From CAZMGB01 sp964565775 (lineage in GTDB: Bacteria > Chloroflexota > Dehalococcoidia > DSTF01 > JALHUB01): 64,000 bases of DNA. Below are positions 31,785 through 40,226 of the stretch, piece by piece. Where the stretch lies: the NCBI GenBank assembly GCA_964565775.1, contig CAZMGB010000005.1:112460-176459 (forward strand), written 5' to 3'. The notes beneath the pieces are model-generated. The model made no database searches. It saw nothing but the letters and a program-made list of their open reading frames with translations, and was not told the DNA's origin. The stretch's first letter is position 1. Each line of letters starts with the position of its first letter. The position numbers and the translations under genes were made by a program.

Positions 31785-32918
31785 ATGCGCATTCTTGCCA
31801 TCGACATGGGCACCGGCACCCAGGACATCCTCCTCTTCGATTCGTCCGGGCCCGTCGAGAACTCCCTCAAGATGGTGATGCCCAGCGCCACGGAGATCGC
31901 GGCCCGGCGCATCCGCCGCGCTACCGCCGCCGGCCGGCCGGTGCTGCTCACGGGCGTCACGATGGGCGGCGGCCCCTGTCACTGGGCCCTGGAGAAGCAC
32001 CTGAAGGCGGGCAACAAGGCCTTCGCCACGCCGGAAGCCGCGCGCACCTTCGACGATGACCTGTCGATGGTCGAAGGCATGGGCGTTCGCGTCGTGAGCG
32101 ACGACGAGGCCGCCCGCCTCGACGGCGTCGACCGCATCGAGATGCGCGATCTGGACCTGGAGGCCGTCCGCAGCGCCCTCTCCGCCTTCGAGGTCGACAC
32201 GAACTTCGACGGGCTGGCGCTGGCCTGCCTCGACCACGGCGCCTCGCCGCCCGGCTACTCGGACCGCCTCTTCCGCTTCGAGCACCTGCGCCGCGTCGTC
32301 GAGAAAGAGAACAACCTGCGCGCCTTCGCCTGCCTGCCGGAGGAGGTGCCCGACTACCTGACCCGCGCACGCTCCATGCTGGCCTGCGTGGACGTCGAGG
32401 CGCCCCTGGTGTTCCTCGACACGGGCCCTGCCGCCGCCCTGGGTGCCCTCCAGGACCCGAACGTCGGCGGCGCCAGCGAGCAGCTAGTGCTCAACCTGGG
32501 GAACATGCATGCGCTGGCCTTCCACCTCAGCGGCACCCACATCTACAGCCTCTACGAGCACCATACCGGCCTGCTGGAGCCCGAAGAGATCGAATCGCTG
32601 ACGGAGCGGCTCGTCGACGGCACCCTGCGGCACGAGGACGTCTTCCACCACCACGGTCACGGCGTCTACTACGTCGCGGAGTCGGACGCCGGCGGGAGCG
32701 GGCGCACCCGCGGCTATCCGTTCCTGGCGGTGACGGGGCCCCAGCGGGGCAAGCTGCGGAACAGCCGCCTCCGGCTGCGCTCAGGCCGAAGCCTTCGCCC
32801 CTACTTCGCCACGGCCCACGGCGACATGATGATCAGCGGCTGCTTCGGCCTGGTGCAGGCCTTCGCCTTCAAGCACCCCGAGCACCGGGAAGAGATCGAG
32901 GCGGCGCTGGCCGCCTAG
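31785..32918 (+). CDS. DUF1786 family protein (ASKHA-like)
   Basis: 377 residues. The N-terminus MRILAIDMGTGTQDILLFD is an actin/hexokinase-type phosphate-binding strand-loop, and VFLDTGPAAALGAL and LVLNLGNMHALAFHLSG look like further phosphate and adenosine loops. It fits the DUF1786 family, often misnamed as a pyruvate-formate-lyase activating protein. A histidine-rich stretch (HEDVFHHHGHGVYYV) may bind metal. No partner gene is obvious; DUF488 follows after 20 bases. Function unknown. Confidence 0.75.
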   Translation: MRILAIDMGTGTQDILLFDSSGPVENSLKMVMPSATEIAARRIRRATAAGRPVLLTGVTMGGGPCHWALEKHLKAGNKAFATPEAARTFDDDLSMVEGMGVRVVSDDEAARLDGVDRIEMRDLDLEAVRSALSAFEVDTNFDGLALACLDHGASPPGYSDRLFRFEHLRRVVEKENNLRAFACLPEEVPDYLTRARSMLACVDVEAPLVFLDTGPAAALGALQDPNVGGASEQLVLNLGNMHALAFHLSGTHIYSLYEHHTGLLEPEEIESLTERLVDGTLRHEDVFHHHGHGVYYVAESDAGGSGRTRGYPFLAVTGPQRGKLRNSRLRLRSGRSLRPYFATAHGDMMISGCFGLVQAFAFKHPEHREEIEAALAA

Positions 32919-32938
32919 GACGGAGGCACACCGCCGCC

Positions 32939-33277
32939 GTGATCCGAACCAAGCGAATCTACGACCCGCCTGCCCCGGACGACGGCTATCGACTGCTCGT
33001 GATGCGCCTCTGGCCGCGCGGCGTGCGCAAGGACGCCGTCGACGCCTGGGAGCCTGATCTGGGGCCGAGCCGCGAGCTGCTCGGCGCCTTCCGCCAGGGG
33101 CGCGTCGACTGGGAGTCGATGGCCCGCCGCTACGTCGAAGAGATGGCGGGGCGAAAGGAGCTACTGGAGCGCTACCGGGAGCTCGCCCGCTCGCGGACCA
33201 TCACTCTGCTCTGCTCGTATAAGGACGAGTCCCACTGCCACCGCACGCTTCTGCGCGGGCTCCTGCAGCGGGCCTAG
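32939..33277 (+). CDS. DUF488 family protein (YeaO-like)
   Basis: 112 residues from a GTG start. The family pattern is clear: LLVMRLWPRGVRKDAVDAWEPDLGPSRELL near the N-terminus and TLLCSYKDESHCHRTLLRGLL near the C-terminus, with Cys and His suggesting a redox or metal role. Biochemical function is not established. It is probably in one transcript with the DUF1786 gene. Confidence 0.85.
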   Translation: MIRTKRIYDPPAPDDGYRLLVMRLWPRGVRKDAVDAWEPDLGPSRELLGAFRQGRVDWESMARRYVEEMAGRKELLERYRELARSRTITLLCSYKDESHCHRTLLRGLLQRA

Positions 33278-33346
33278 AGGCCGCCTGGCGCCTTCTACGG
33301 CCACCGGCCAGAGCAGGATGGCATAGCCTCTCGCCGGCCCTTGGTT

Positions 33347-34108
33347 CTACTCCGCGAGCGGCGTGATCGTCACCCGCCACGAGTTGACAAGAAAGGTGAG
33401 CACGTTGAGGGTGAACTCCCCCGGGCCGCCCGTGCACTCCTTCGTCCCGCTCTTGACGCCCAAGCCATGGATGGGGCCAATGTAGCAGAGCAACTCAAAG
33501 CCAGGCATGCCGGGCGCGTCCGACCACACAAGGTGCGCCTCAAAGCTGCCCGGTTCGCAGTCACCGAACATGCAGAGACCGCCGATGTCGACCGTCCAGT
33601 CCATCCGGAACTTCGACGTATCAAGGTGGAAGTTACGGTCCTTGCCGTCGCCGCTTTCGAAAACGATCGGCGTGAGGCTGGCGGCTGGCGGCGGGGCGGC
33701 GGTGGCCGTGGGCGGCGGCGGCGGGGGAGGAGTGGCAGTTGGAGCGGGTCCGGCTGTTCCGGCGACGCACAGCCACACCGCATCCCACGCGTTCACCGTC
33801 TTCAGGTCGCTCGCCGCCGGCGCCGCCGGCGAGAAGCCTTCCCACTCGTTCAGCGCCGCGTTGTGCCGCCACATCGCCCCCACAACACCCGCAGGCGTTA
33901 CCGCATCCACCACACTCTCGCAGGCCGTCCCGTCGGGAAATGTGAGGGCGATGTTGTTGCACCCCGCATAGAGGTCCACGGTGGCGTCACGAGGCGCCGG
34001 CAGAGCGATGCTCGCCACCGGCTGCGCCCGAACGGATGAGCCGTGTGCGGCTACCGAGGCGGCCACTACAGCCAGTGCCACGATAGCTATGGGAAGCATT
34101 CCTTTCAT
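33347..34108 (-). CDS. Secreted modular protein, CNxxAL domain plus C-terminal domain (paralogue 1)
   Basis: 253 residues. Signal peptide (about 1-27, cleavage near SVRAQ), then the recurrent domain (YAGCNNIALTFPDGT ... MWRHNAALNEWEGFSPAA ... AVWLCV, about 45-120), a Pro/Thr/Ala linker, then a C-terminal domain of about 100 residues with four cysteines (GGLCMFGDCEPGSF, FELLCYIG, KECTGGPGEF) that ends VTITPLAE. AAAGGAG lies upstream. The N-terminal half is nearly identical to the next paralogue, indicating recent duplication, while the C-terminal domains have diverged. Extracellular. Function unknown. Confidence 0.7.
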   Translation of the reverse strand: MKGMLPIAIVALAVVAASVAAHGSSVRAQPVASIALPAPRDATVDLYAGCNNIALTFPDGTACESVVDAVTPAGVVGAMWRHNAALNEWEGFSPAAPAASDLKTVNAWDAVWLCVAGTAGPAPTATPPPPPPPTATAAPPPAASLTPIVFESGDGKDRNFHLDTSKFRMDWTVDIGGLCMFGDCEPGSFEAHLVWSDAPGMPGFELLCYIGPIHGLGVKSGTKECTGGPGEFTLNVLTFLVNSWRVTITPLAE

Positions 34109-34252
34109 GGGTGTGCTCCTTTCGGCTCAGCCTCACCCTGCCGACGGCCGAGTGGCATGCGGAAGCATGCGGGCATCGCTCCGCCGCGCGGCCTTTCTCC
34201 GCACACGATCAGCTACGGACCGGCGCAGCCCTCCCTGGCCGACCTCAGCCTT

Positions 34253-35020
34253 CTAGTCCGCGAGCGGTGTGATACGGACGGTCCAGTCACCCCCGGCCTT
34301 CACCTTCAAACGAAAGCGGCCGGGGCCGCCCTCGCAGACTTTCTCGCCGCCCTTCGTGTAGTCGGTGACAAACTGGCCCCCCACTGTGCTCACACAGACC
34401 TCTGTCTCGTAGCCGTCCTCTTGACGGAGCACCCTCACCTTCCCCAGGTAACCCACTCGAATGCCGAGCGGTCCTGGTAGTGGCGGGTCGAACGTCCAAG
34501 CCATCTTGAACTTGGCAGTGCCCAGGGTGAAGGTCAGATCCGCGCTCGCCTGGCTGAAATCGATGGGCGTTAGACTGGGGCCCGGTGGCGCCGTCGTCGC
34601 GGTCGGCGGCGGCGCGGCCGTGGGCGCAGCCGGCGACGGTGGCGGTGCAGTCGGCACCGGAGGGGGTGCTCCGGCAAGGCACAGCCACACCGCGTCCCAC
34701 ATATTCACCGTCTTCAGGTCGCTGGCCTGCGGCGCCGCCGGCGAGAAGCCGTCCCACTTGTTCAGCGCCGCGTTGTGCCGCCACATCGCCCCCACAACAC
34801 CCGCAGGCGTTACCGCCTGCACCACAGTGTCGCACGCCGTGCCGTCGGGAAAGGAGAGGGCGATGTTGTTGCACCCCGCATAGAGGTCCACGGTGGCGCC
34901 TCGCGGCTCCGGCAGCGCGATGCTCGCCACCGGCTGGGCCCGGACGGATGAGCCGTAGGCGGCGACCAGCGCCGTCACAACGGCCAGTGCCACTATCCCC
35001 ATACGTAGTCTTGTTCTCAT
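34253..35020 (-). CDS. Secreted modular protein, CNxxAL domain (paralogue 2)
   Basis: 255 residues. Same layout as the neighbour: signal peptide, domain YAGCNNIALSFPDGT ... MWRHNAALNKWDGFSPAA ... AVWLCLA, a Pro/Ala/Thr linker, then a C-terminal domain (about 150-255) ending VRITPLAD. The C-terminal part has only two cysteines (EVCVSTVGG, KVCEGGPGRF) and shares its last strands with paralogue 1. Function unknown; extracellular by signal peptide. Confidence 0.7.
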   Translation of the reverse strand: MRTRLRMGIVALAVVTALVAAYGSSVRAQPVASIALPEPRGATVDLYAGCNNIALSFPDGTACDTVVQAVTPAGVVGAMWRHNAALNKWDGFSPAAPQASDLKTVNMWDAVWLCLAGAPPPVPTAPPPSPAAPTAAPPPTATTAPPGPSLTPIDFSQASADLTFTLGTAKFKMAWTFDPPLPGPLGIRVGYLGKVRVLRQEDGYETEVCVSTVGGQFVTDYTKGGEKVCEGGPGRFRLKVKAGGDWTVRITPLAD

Positions 35021-35097
35021 CGCTTTCCTCCCGTGGTTTCAGTCTGCAGGACGCAAGCCCGTGCAGCTCACGTATGGCCGGGAGCGAGGACGCACCA

Positions 35098-35967
35098 CTA
35101 ACCGAACGTCGTTACGATGAAGAAGCAGCTGAAATAACCTGTATCGCCATCCAAGTCCCATGGCCCCGCAAGCGGTGGGACATCCGGCTCATCAGCCCGA
35201 ACGGTAACGCTGTAGTGGCCTGGTGCCAGGCGGACGACCTCCTCGGGGCCCTTCTCCGGACAGTAGGCCGGCGGTATGGAGTACTCACTGCAGGTAGAAC
35301 ATGGGGGCATGGTAATGGTCCTCGACTCAGGGCCCACAAGCTCGACGGTCAGCGTATGCGGAGAGTCGTTGCTGATGGTCACCTCAGCCTTGCCGCCAGC
35401 CTGTACCGGGCCCAGTTCCTGCGGAGGCCGCAGAGGCTGCGTCTCAACAACAGGGGTGGGCGACGGCGTTGGCGTCGGCGAGGGAGGCACGCGGGTCGGA
35501 GTTGGCGGGATCGGCGTAGCCGTGGACGAAGCGGTCGGGCGCGGAGACGGCGTGCGGCTCGCAGCAGGGGTCTGCGTCGGGGTCTGCGTGGCGGTCGCTG
35601 CGGAGGTCGACGGGGCGGCGGCCAGGCACAGCCACACAGCATCCAGGAAATCCACGGTGAGCAGGTCGCTCACCTCAGGCGCTGCTGGGGAATAACCCTC
35701 AAACCTCCTCTCAGCCGCGTTCTGGCGCCACAGCGACTGGACCAGCCCGGCGGGTGTCACCGCCTCCACCATCGCCTCGCTCTTCGTTCCGTCGGGAAAT
35801 GTCAGGGCGATGCTGTTGCACCCTGGGTAGAGTTCCTTAGGCTCACCGGGTGGCGGAAGCGTGATGGTCGCGACTGGCTGCGCCCGAACTGCTGAATCGC
35901 GTACCACCAACGACATCGCCACGGCAACTGCCACTGCCACCAGTGCTATGAGAATTGCTCTTCTCAT
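35098..35967 (-). CDS. Secreted modular protein, CNxxAL domain (paralogue 3)
   Basis: 289 residues from the ATG with GGGGGAG upstream; the longer GTG start lacks a ribosome site. Signal peptide, domain (YPGCNSIALTFPDGT ... LWRQNAAERRFEGYSPAAPEVSDL ... AVWLCLA), a long Pro/Thr/Ser linker of about 60 residues, then a small beta-rich C-terminal domain (KAEVTISNDSPHTLTVELVG) with paired cysteines in TMPPCSTCSEYSIPPAYC. That part resembles an adhesion or binding domain. Function unknown. Confidence 0.68.
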   Translation of the reverse strand: MRRAILIALVAVAVAVAMSLVVRDSAVRAQPVATITLPPPGEPKELYPGCNSIALTFPDGTKSEAMVEAVTPAGLVQSLWRQNAAERRFEGYSPAAPEVSDLLTVDFLDAVWLCLAAAPSTSAATATQTPTQTPAASRTPSPRPTASSTATPIPPTPTRVPPSPTPTPSPTPVVETQPLRPPQELGPVQAGGKAEVTISNDSPHTLTVELVGPESRTITMPPCSTCSEYSIPPAYCPEKGPEEVVRLAPGHYSVTVRADEPDVPPLAGPWDLDGDTGYFSCFFIVTTFG

Positions 35968-36118
35968 CGGTCTCCCCCTTTCGGCCAGCACGAGGGGCTT
36001 AGGTGCGACTCCTTACATGATTCGGAACCCGCGTCTATTGACCGATGCCCGACCCGTGACCGACGGCACCGCGCCCCGGCGCTCGGCGCACGATGCCACT
36101 CACGGCGGCCCTCTGACC

Positions 36119-37789
36119 CTACGTGCCTACCCGTATCGAGGCGGTCCAGGTCACGGTCCCAGTGTCGCAACTCATGGTGTAGCCAGGGTACGTATAGTCA
36201 TCCTCTTCCCAGATACGGACCTCTCCTTCGGCCGTGGCGGGAGATGTGAACCGGCCAGAAATCTCAAGCCCCGGCTCTGAATAGTAGAAGCTGCCGTTCC
36301 TGATCGGGATAAGGGACTGGTCGATGTAACCCGCAAACCAACCTTCTAGGGGATATACATAGGTCGTCCAAGCTCTCGGAGGACCGCCGGTGCACTCGGC
36401 CTCCACTTCGGAATCGAACCAGACTACGCTACGGCCACTATTGTTGACCTCGAACCGCCACTTCGTGCCCTGGGAGGTCTTGCCAAGGTACCTCGCCCCC
36501 GCAATCGGTTCGGCCAGAGGGCTTGGCTCGGGCGTAGCGGTTGGAACAGCCGTAACGGTTGGCGTAGGTGCGGACGGCTGAGGTGGCGTCGGAGTGCTGG
36601 GGGGAACGACCGCCGTCACGCATACAGATAGGGTGTCGAGGAAGTTGACGGTGAGGAAGTCGCTGGCCTCCGGCGCGGCTGCTGAGAAACCCTCCCATCT
36701 CTGCTGCGCTGCGTCGTAGAGCCACATGGAGTCAAGGGCGGCTGCTGGGTCGACAGCCTCAGCGACAGTCTCGGTCGAAGTGCCGTCCTCAAACGTGAGG
36801 GCGATGAGGTTGCAGCCCTCGTACAAGGGAACAGCTTCGCCCGGCGGCGGCAGCGCGATGGTGGCCACTCCGGGGTACGGTGTGGGCACAGCCGCCACGG
36901 TCGATACTGGCGTGGCCGTCGGTGTCGGAGGGGGGGTGGCCGTCGAGGTTGGGCTGGGCTCTTCCTTCGCACTCACCGGGATAGAGTAGAGGTCCCTCAC
37001 CCCCTCGATCGAGTCGGCATCAAGGGCCACGAAATACGTCCCGCCGGGCTCACAGGGGTGGATCGCAATGCCGCCCGACATCATGTCGTCCGCATCCTCT
37101 TGGTGGGCGAGCCCGACGGCGTGACCGATCTCGTGAAGCGCCACTGTGAAGAAGTGGCACTGGCCGAACGAGATGCCAGACGGGTTCTTCTGTTCGTACC
37201 AGTCGGTAGTACTGTCGAACCCCAGCTCTTGCCACGTGTTGGACCAATACCCGAAGCTCTCTTCCTCCGACAAGTCTAGCCAGAATGCCATGATGTCTGC
37301 GTCGGCGGCGTCAGTCGTCTCCCGGAAGGCAATGCCCGTCACGAGACCCGGGTAATCGGAGGTTACGTCGCTCCAAGCCTGAAAGGCCTCGCGTACCCTA
37401 TCCTTGGCCCATTCGGGCCACACCTCCTCACCGTCGCTGAAAAAGTACCGCGGTATGCGCTCCATTCCGGCGGCCTCGTCGATGAAGCCGTGCCCCTGAC
37501 TGAACAGGCCGACAGGGTCATACCGGTACATTCTATCGTCCCACACGCTGTGAGCGGTGTACGGCTCGTGGTTCAGGTACTGGGGCTGTTCATCCGACTC
37601 GCCGCCAAAGGATCGGGCGCTCCTGTGATTGTGGGCCGAAGAACCATCCTTGATGCCGTCCTCTTCCCAGAGGATGGTCGCTTCGTTGTTTTCATGCGGG
37701 GTCAGACTGGGAATCGCCCTCACACTCAGCGCCGAGACAAGCGAGACAGCGATTACGAGCGCAATGGCGACACAGCTTCGGCTCAACAT
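36119..37789 (-). CDS. Secreted matrixin-type metalloprotease with CNxxAL domain
   Basis: 556 residues with AAGGAGG upstream. Signal peptide (1-26), then a metzincin catalytic domain: zinc motif HEIGHAVGLAH with His219, Glu220, His223 and His229, and a Met-turn in DDMMSGG. A Pro/Thr linker follows, then the recurrent domain (YEGCNLIALTFEDGT ... MWLYDAAQQRWEGFSAAAPEASDF ... LSVCVTA), a second Pro/Thr linker, and a C-terminal beta-rich domain of about 130 residues with cysteines. The protease is predicted to be active outside the cell. The shared domain suggests that this family serves one extracellular location or complex. Confidence 0.85.
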   Translation of the reverse strand: MLSRSCVAIALVIAVSLVSALSVRAIPSLTPHENNEATILWEEDGIKDGSSAHNHRSARSFGGESDEQPQYLNHEPYTAHSVWDDRMYRYDPVGLFSQGHGFIDEAAGMERIPRYFFSDGEEVWPEWAKDRVREAFQAWSDVTSDYPGLVTGIAFRETTDAADADIMAFWLDLSEEESFGYWSNTWQELGFDSTTDWYEQKNPSGISFGQCHFFTVALHEIGHAVGLAHQEDADDMMSGGIAIHPCEPGGTYFVALDADSIEGVRDLYSIPVSAKEEPSPTSTATPPPTPTATPVSTVAAVPTPYPGVATIALPPPGEAVPLYEGCNLIALTFEDGTSTETVAEAVDPAAALDSMWLYDAAQQRWEGFSAAAPEASDFLTVNFLDTLSVCVTAVVPPSTPTPPQPSAPTPTVTAVPTATPEPSPLAEPIAGARYLGKTSQGTKWRFEVNNSGRSVVWFDSEVEAECTGGPPRAWTTYVYPLEGWFAGYIDQSLIPIRNGSFYYSEPGLEISGRFTSPATAEGEVRIWEEDDYTYPGYTMSCDTGTVTWTASIRVGT

Positions 37790-37810
37790 CGTTTCCTCCT
37801 TAAGGCGCGG

Positions 37811-38752
37811 CTACTGGTTCTCCCACCACTCGATCCATCCCCTGATCGCCTTCTCCCTCTCCTCTTCAGTGGCCGGGGCCCAGTACGGCTTGGGGAATCC
37901 GAAATCGAGCCCCGTGAGCTCTTTCAAGCCCGCTATGGCCTTCACGACGAGCCAGTCTCGGGCTCCAGTGTCCTTCAAGGTCTCTATCAGCACCGGGATT
38001 GCCCGGCTATCCCCGAGGTCGGCGAGAGCCACCGCCGCCGCCGTCCTCACCTGCAGGGATGCGTCATCGAGGGCATCGAGAAGCCAGGGCCTGGCGACCG
38101 ACGCCTGCATGTCGCCCAGGTGAAAGGCTGCATTGGCGCGTACGTCCTCCGATGGCTCATCGGTGTCGGTTACTTTCTCGGCCAGGGCGAATGCGGCTTC
38201 GTCCCCTCCCAGGCTGGCCAGCGCGCCCACGGCCGCCAACCGAACGGACTCGGCGGAGTCGGCCAGCGCTTGCGTGAGGCTGGGAACGACTTGAGGGCTC
38301 TCTAGCTGACCCAGAGCAACCACCGCCGCGCGTCGCAACTCCGCCTCATCGCCCTGCAACAGTTCGATGAGCACGGGCACCGCCGACTCGTCGCCCATCT
38401 TGCCCAGCACGAGCGCCGACAAGAAACGGACTTCAAGGCTTTCGTCCTCGTCTCCTGCCCTTTCCAGCAGGCTAGGAAGGCTGACCTCAATCCCTTCCTC
38501 CACGAGGATCTCCTCCGCCGTCGGACGGAGCACGTCGCCACCAGGGGCAGATTCTGGGACGCGGGGCGGGACGGTGAGGTGGGCTCTCGGCTCGCCAGCA
38601 GCCTCCGTGGAAATCCCAGGCACCTGGCTGTCGGGTGTCACTGCCGTGTCGCCGCATCCGACGGACAGGAGCGGTGCGGCAAGCAATGCGGCCAGCAAGG
38701 GTATCGCGGCACCAAGCGGCCGCGTGAACACCTTCACTGTCGCGCCAATCAT
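37811..38752 (-). CDS. HEAT-repeat lipoprotein
   Basis: 313 residues from the ATG preceding a signal peptide with lipobox LLSVGC; an open frame continues 71 codons upstream without signal-like features. The mature part has about five PBS/HEAT-type repeats (VRFLSALVLGKMGDESAVPVLIELL, LRRAAVVALGQLESPQVVPSL, and so on) forming a helical solenoid for protein binding. It starts 21 bases after (in transcription order, before) the metalloprotease gene and probably shares its transcript, so it may be part of the same surface system. Confidence 0.8.
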   Translation of the reverse strand: MIGATVKVFTRPLGAAIPLLAALLAAPLLSVGCGDTAVTPDSQVPGISTEAAGEPRAHLTVPPRVPESAPGGDVLRPTAEEILVEEGIEVSLPSLLERAGDEDESLEVRFLSALVLGKMGDESAVPVLIELLQGDEAELRRAAVVALGQLESPQVVPSLTQALADSAESVRLAAVGALASLGGDEAAFALAEKVTDTDEPSEDVRANAAFHLGDMQASVARPWLLDALDDASLQVRTAAAVALADLGDSRAIPVLIETLKDTGARDWLVVKAIAGLKELTGLDFGFPKPYWAPATEEEREKAIRGWIEWWENQ

Positions 38753-39275
38753 GGCCGGGCCTTCAGTATCTCCACCAACGAGATGTAGCGCGCGCACCCG
38801 CTCCGTCTGATCGCAGTCGCCGGTCAGGGTCAGCAGGTTCCGCCGCCATGCAAGCGACCACGACCGCGCAAGAGAACTGCGGCTGACCTGAAGCAGCTGG
38901 CCCTCTGCCGGCATACTCAGTCCAGCAGGAAGAACTAGGACCCTTCCCCGGCCGGGGCCCGCCATGCTAAGCTGGATAAGCTGACCCTGGCCGCGTCAGG
39001 GCTCAGCACCTTGGGCCGTCGGTGGTGCATTCACCAGCGGCCCCCTTGTGCGCGCAGCCGCAGACTACCCCTAACGGGAGGGGTTGTCAAGTGTGGTACC
39101 ATACGCGACCAGCAGATTCGCCGCGGCGTCGAAGCGCTGATTACCGCGCACCTCAGCAGACGGGAACATCGCTCACGTAAGCTGCCGCTCCCTGCCCAGC
39201 GGCCTTCTCGTGGCAGGCCAGCGTCGGTCCCGGCGCTTCAGTGAGGACGAGGTCACACGCGAGCGGGCCCGCAGG
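38753..39275. other. Intergenic region upstream of the HEAT lipoprotein
   Basis: No gene is supported. The frame of the HEAT gene runs on to 38965 without clear coding character. A minus-strand promoter-like pair is annotated at 39062-39090. The plus-strand GTGTGGTACC near 39092 resembles part of a T-box but the rest of the motif is missing. Confidence 0.45.
39062..39090 (-). promoter_or_regulatory. Possible promoter of the HEAT/metalloprotease genes
   Basis: Minus-strand TTGACA, a 17-base spacer and TAGTCT. The leader to the HEAT gene would be about 300 bases, which is long, so the assignment is tentative. Confidence 0.4.
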
Positions 39276-39824
39276 TCAGGGTGACCGCTGGCGGCGACGC
39301 AGGAGGAAGGGAGGCATCAGCGCCTCGAGGCCCAGCGGCCCGTAGCGTACATCGGTGAGATCGATCGTGTCGAGGCCGGTGATGTAGCGCCAGGTGCACA
39401 GCCGCACCCGCTTGACTCCAAGCTGCCTGAGGATGCGCTTCGCCTCGCCGGCATGTCCGGCGGGCACGTAGAGGAAGAAATCAGCGCCGGCCACGCGGGA
39501 AGAGGGCAGCCACTCCTGCCGGCCCCTCTCCTCCGTCACCGACTCCGCCGTCTCCACGTCGACGAGGAGCCTGGCCGCGTTCTGTCCGGCGCTGTCCACG
39601 ACCACTATGTCGGGGACAAGCTGCTCGCTCCCCGTCTGCACCGGCATGGTGGGCTCGGGCTCATTCAGGTACGCCCGGTAGCTGGGGTACTGGGGGGTGG
39701 GAAATGCGAACCGCTGGGCGGCGATATCCCGAACGACCCTGAGGTGCAGCTCGCGGCGCGACTTAGCCGCCGGCTTCAGCAGCTTTTCAGGGTCTTCCCA
39801 ACGGTACTCGACGCGCTCTCGCAT
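39276..39824 (-). CDS. Hypothetical protein, nuclease-fold-like
   Basis: 182 residues from an ATG giving MRERVEYRWEDPEKLL; the frame extends 18 codons to a GTG. I do not recognise the family. The centre (QLVPDIVVVDSAGQ then RLLVDVETAESVTEERGRQEW) has the Asp...Asp-x-Glu arrangement of PD-(D/E)xK-type folds, but the lysine is missing. GADFFLYVPAGHAGEAKRILRQL recalls the later helix-strand of such folds. It has no signal peptide and stands alone. Confidence 0.55.
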   Translation of the reverse strand: MRERVEYRWEDPEKLLKPAAKSRRELHLRVVRDIAAQRFAFPTPQYPSYRAYLNEPEPTMPVQTGSEQLVPDIVVVDSAGQNAARLLVDVETAESVTEERGRQEWLPSSRVAGADFFLYVPAGHAGEAKRILRQLGVKRVRLCTWRYITGLDTIDLTDVRYGPLGLEALMPPFLLRRRQRSP

Positions 39825-39952
39825 TCGTCGCACTGGCGGCACGCCCGCAAACACGCATCTCAAGCGCGCGGCCACCACCGATGATATCCCCTGCTTGGCG
39901 AACGGTCTAGGCCCCGGTCAACGGCGATGCGCGGCCCCGCAGGACGGATTCG

Positions 39953-39981
39953 TTGACCCTCTAGGATGCGTATCCTATACT
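39953..39981 (+). promoter_or_regulatory. Promoter of tRNA-Ser(UGA)
   Basis: TTGACC, a 17-base spacer and TATACT, about 29 bases before the tRNA 5' end. Confidence 0.8.
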
Positions 39982-40009
39982 GGCGCTGGCTGTGGGGGCG
40001 GCAGCGCCT

Positions 40010-40099
40010 GGAGGGGTGGCCGAGAGGCTTAAGGCGGCGGTCTTGAAAACCGCTATCCGACTTGTCGGATCGGGGGTTCGAATCCCTCCCCCTCCGCCA
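40010..40099 (+). tRNA. tRNA-Ser (anticodon TGA)
   Basis: A type II tRNA with a long variable arm. Acceptor GGAGGGG pairs with CCCCTCC, anticodon stem GCGGT/ACCGC with loop CTTGAAA (anticodon TGA), long variable stem CCGAC-TTGT-CGG-type, T arm GGGGG-TTCGAAT-CCCTC. The 3' CCA is encoded. It reads UCN codons. Confidence 0.95.
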
Positions 40100-40140
40100 T
40101 TCTGGAAGTTGGAAGCTGGACGTTGGAAGTTGGAATCTAG
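40100..40140. repeat. GGAAGNTGGA simple repeats after tRNA-Ser
   Basis: Directly behind the tRNA come four imperfect units of the type TTGGAAG(T/C)TGGA. A related sequence in inverted form follows the second tRNA-Ser gene at 43 kb. Confidence 0.6.
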
Positions 40141-40226
40141 AAGTCGGAGAAGGCCGTCGCCTAGTCCGGACCCGCGTCTGCGCTAAGCACCCTTCCCCTC
40201 CCCACCTGTAGCATGGAGTCGCGAAA

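Noticed and set aside
39085..39100. GTGTGGTACCATACGCG as a T-box
   Set aside because: Only GTGGTACC matches; the core is interrupted, and no synthetase or amino acid gene follows.
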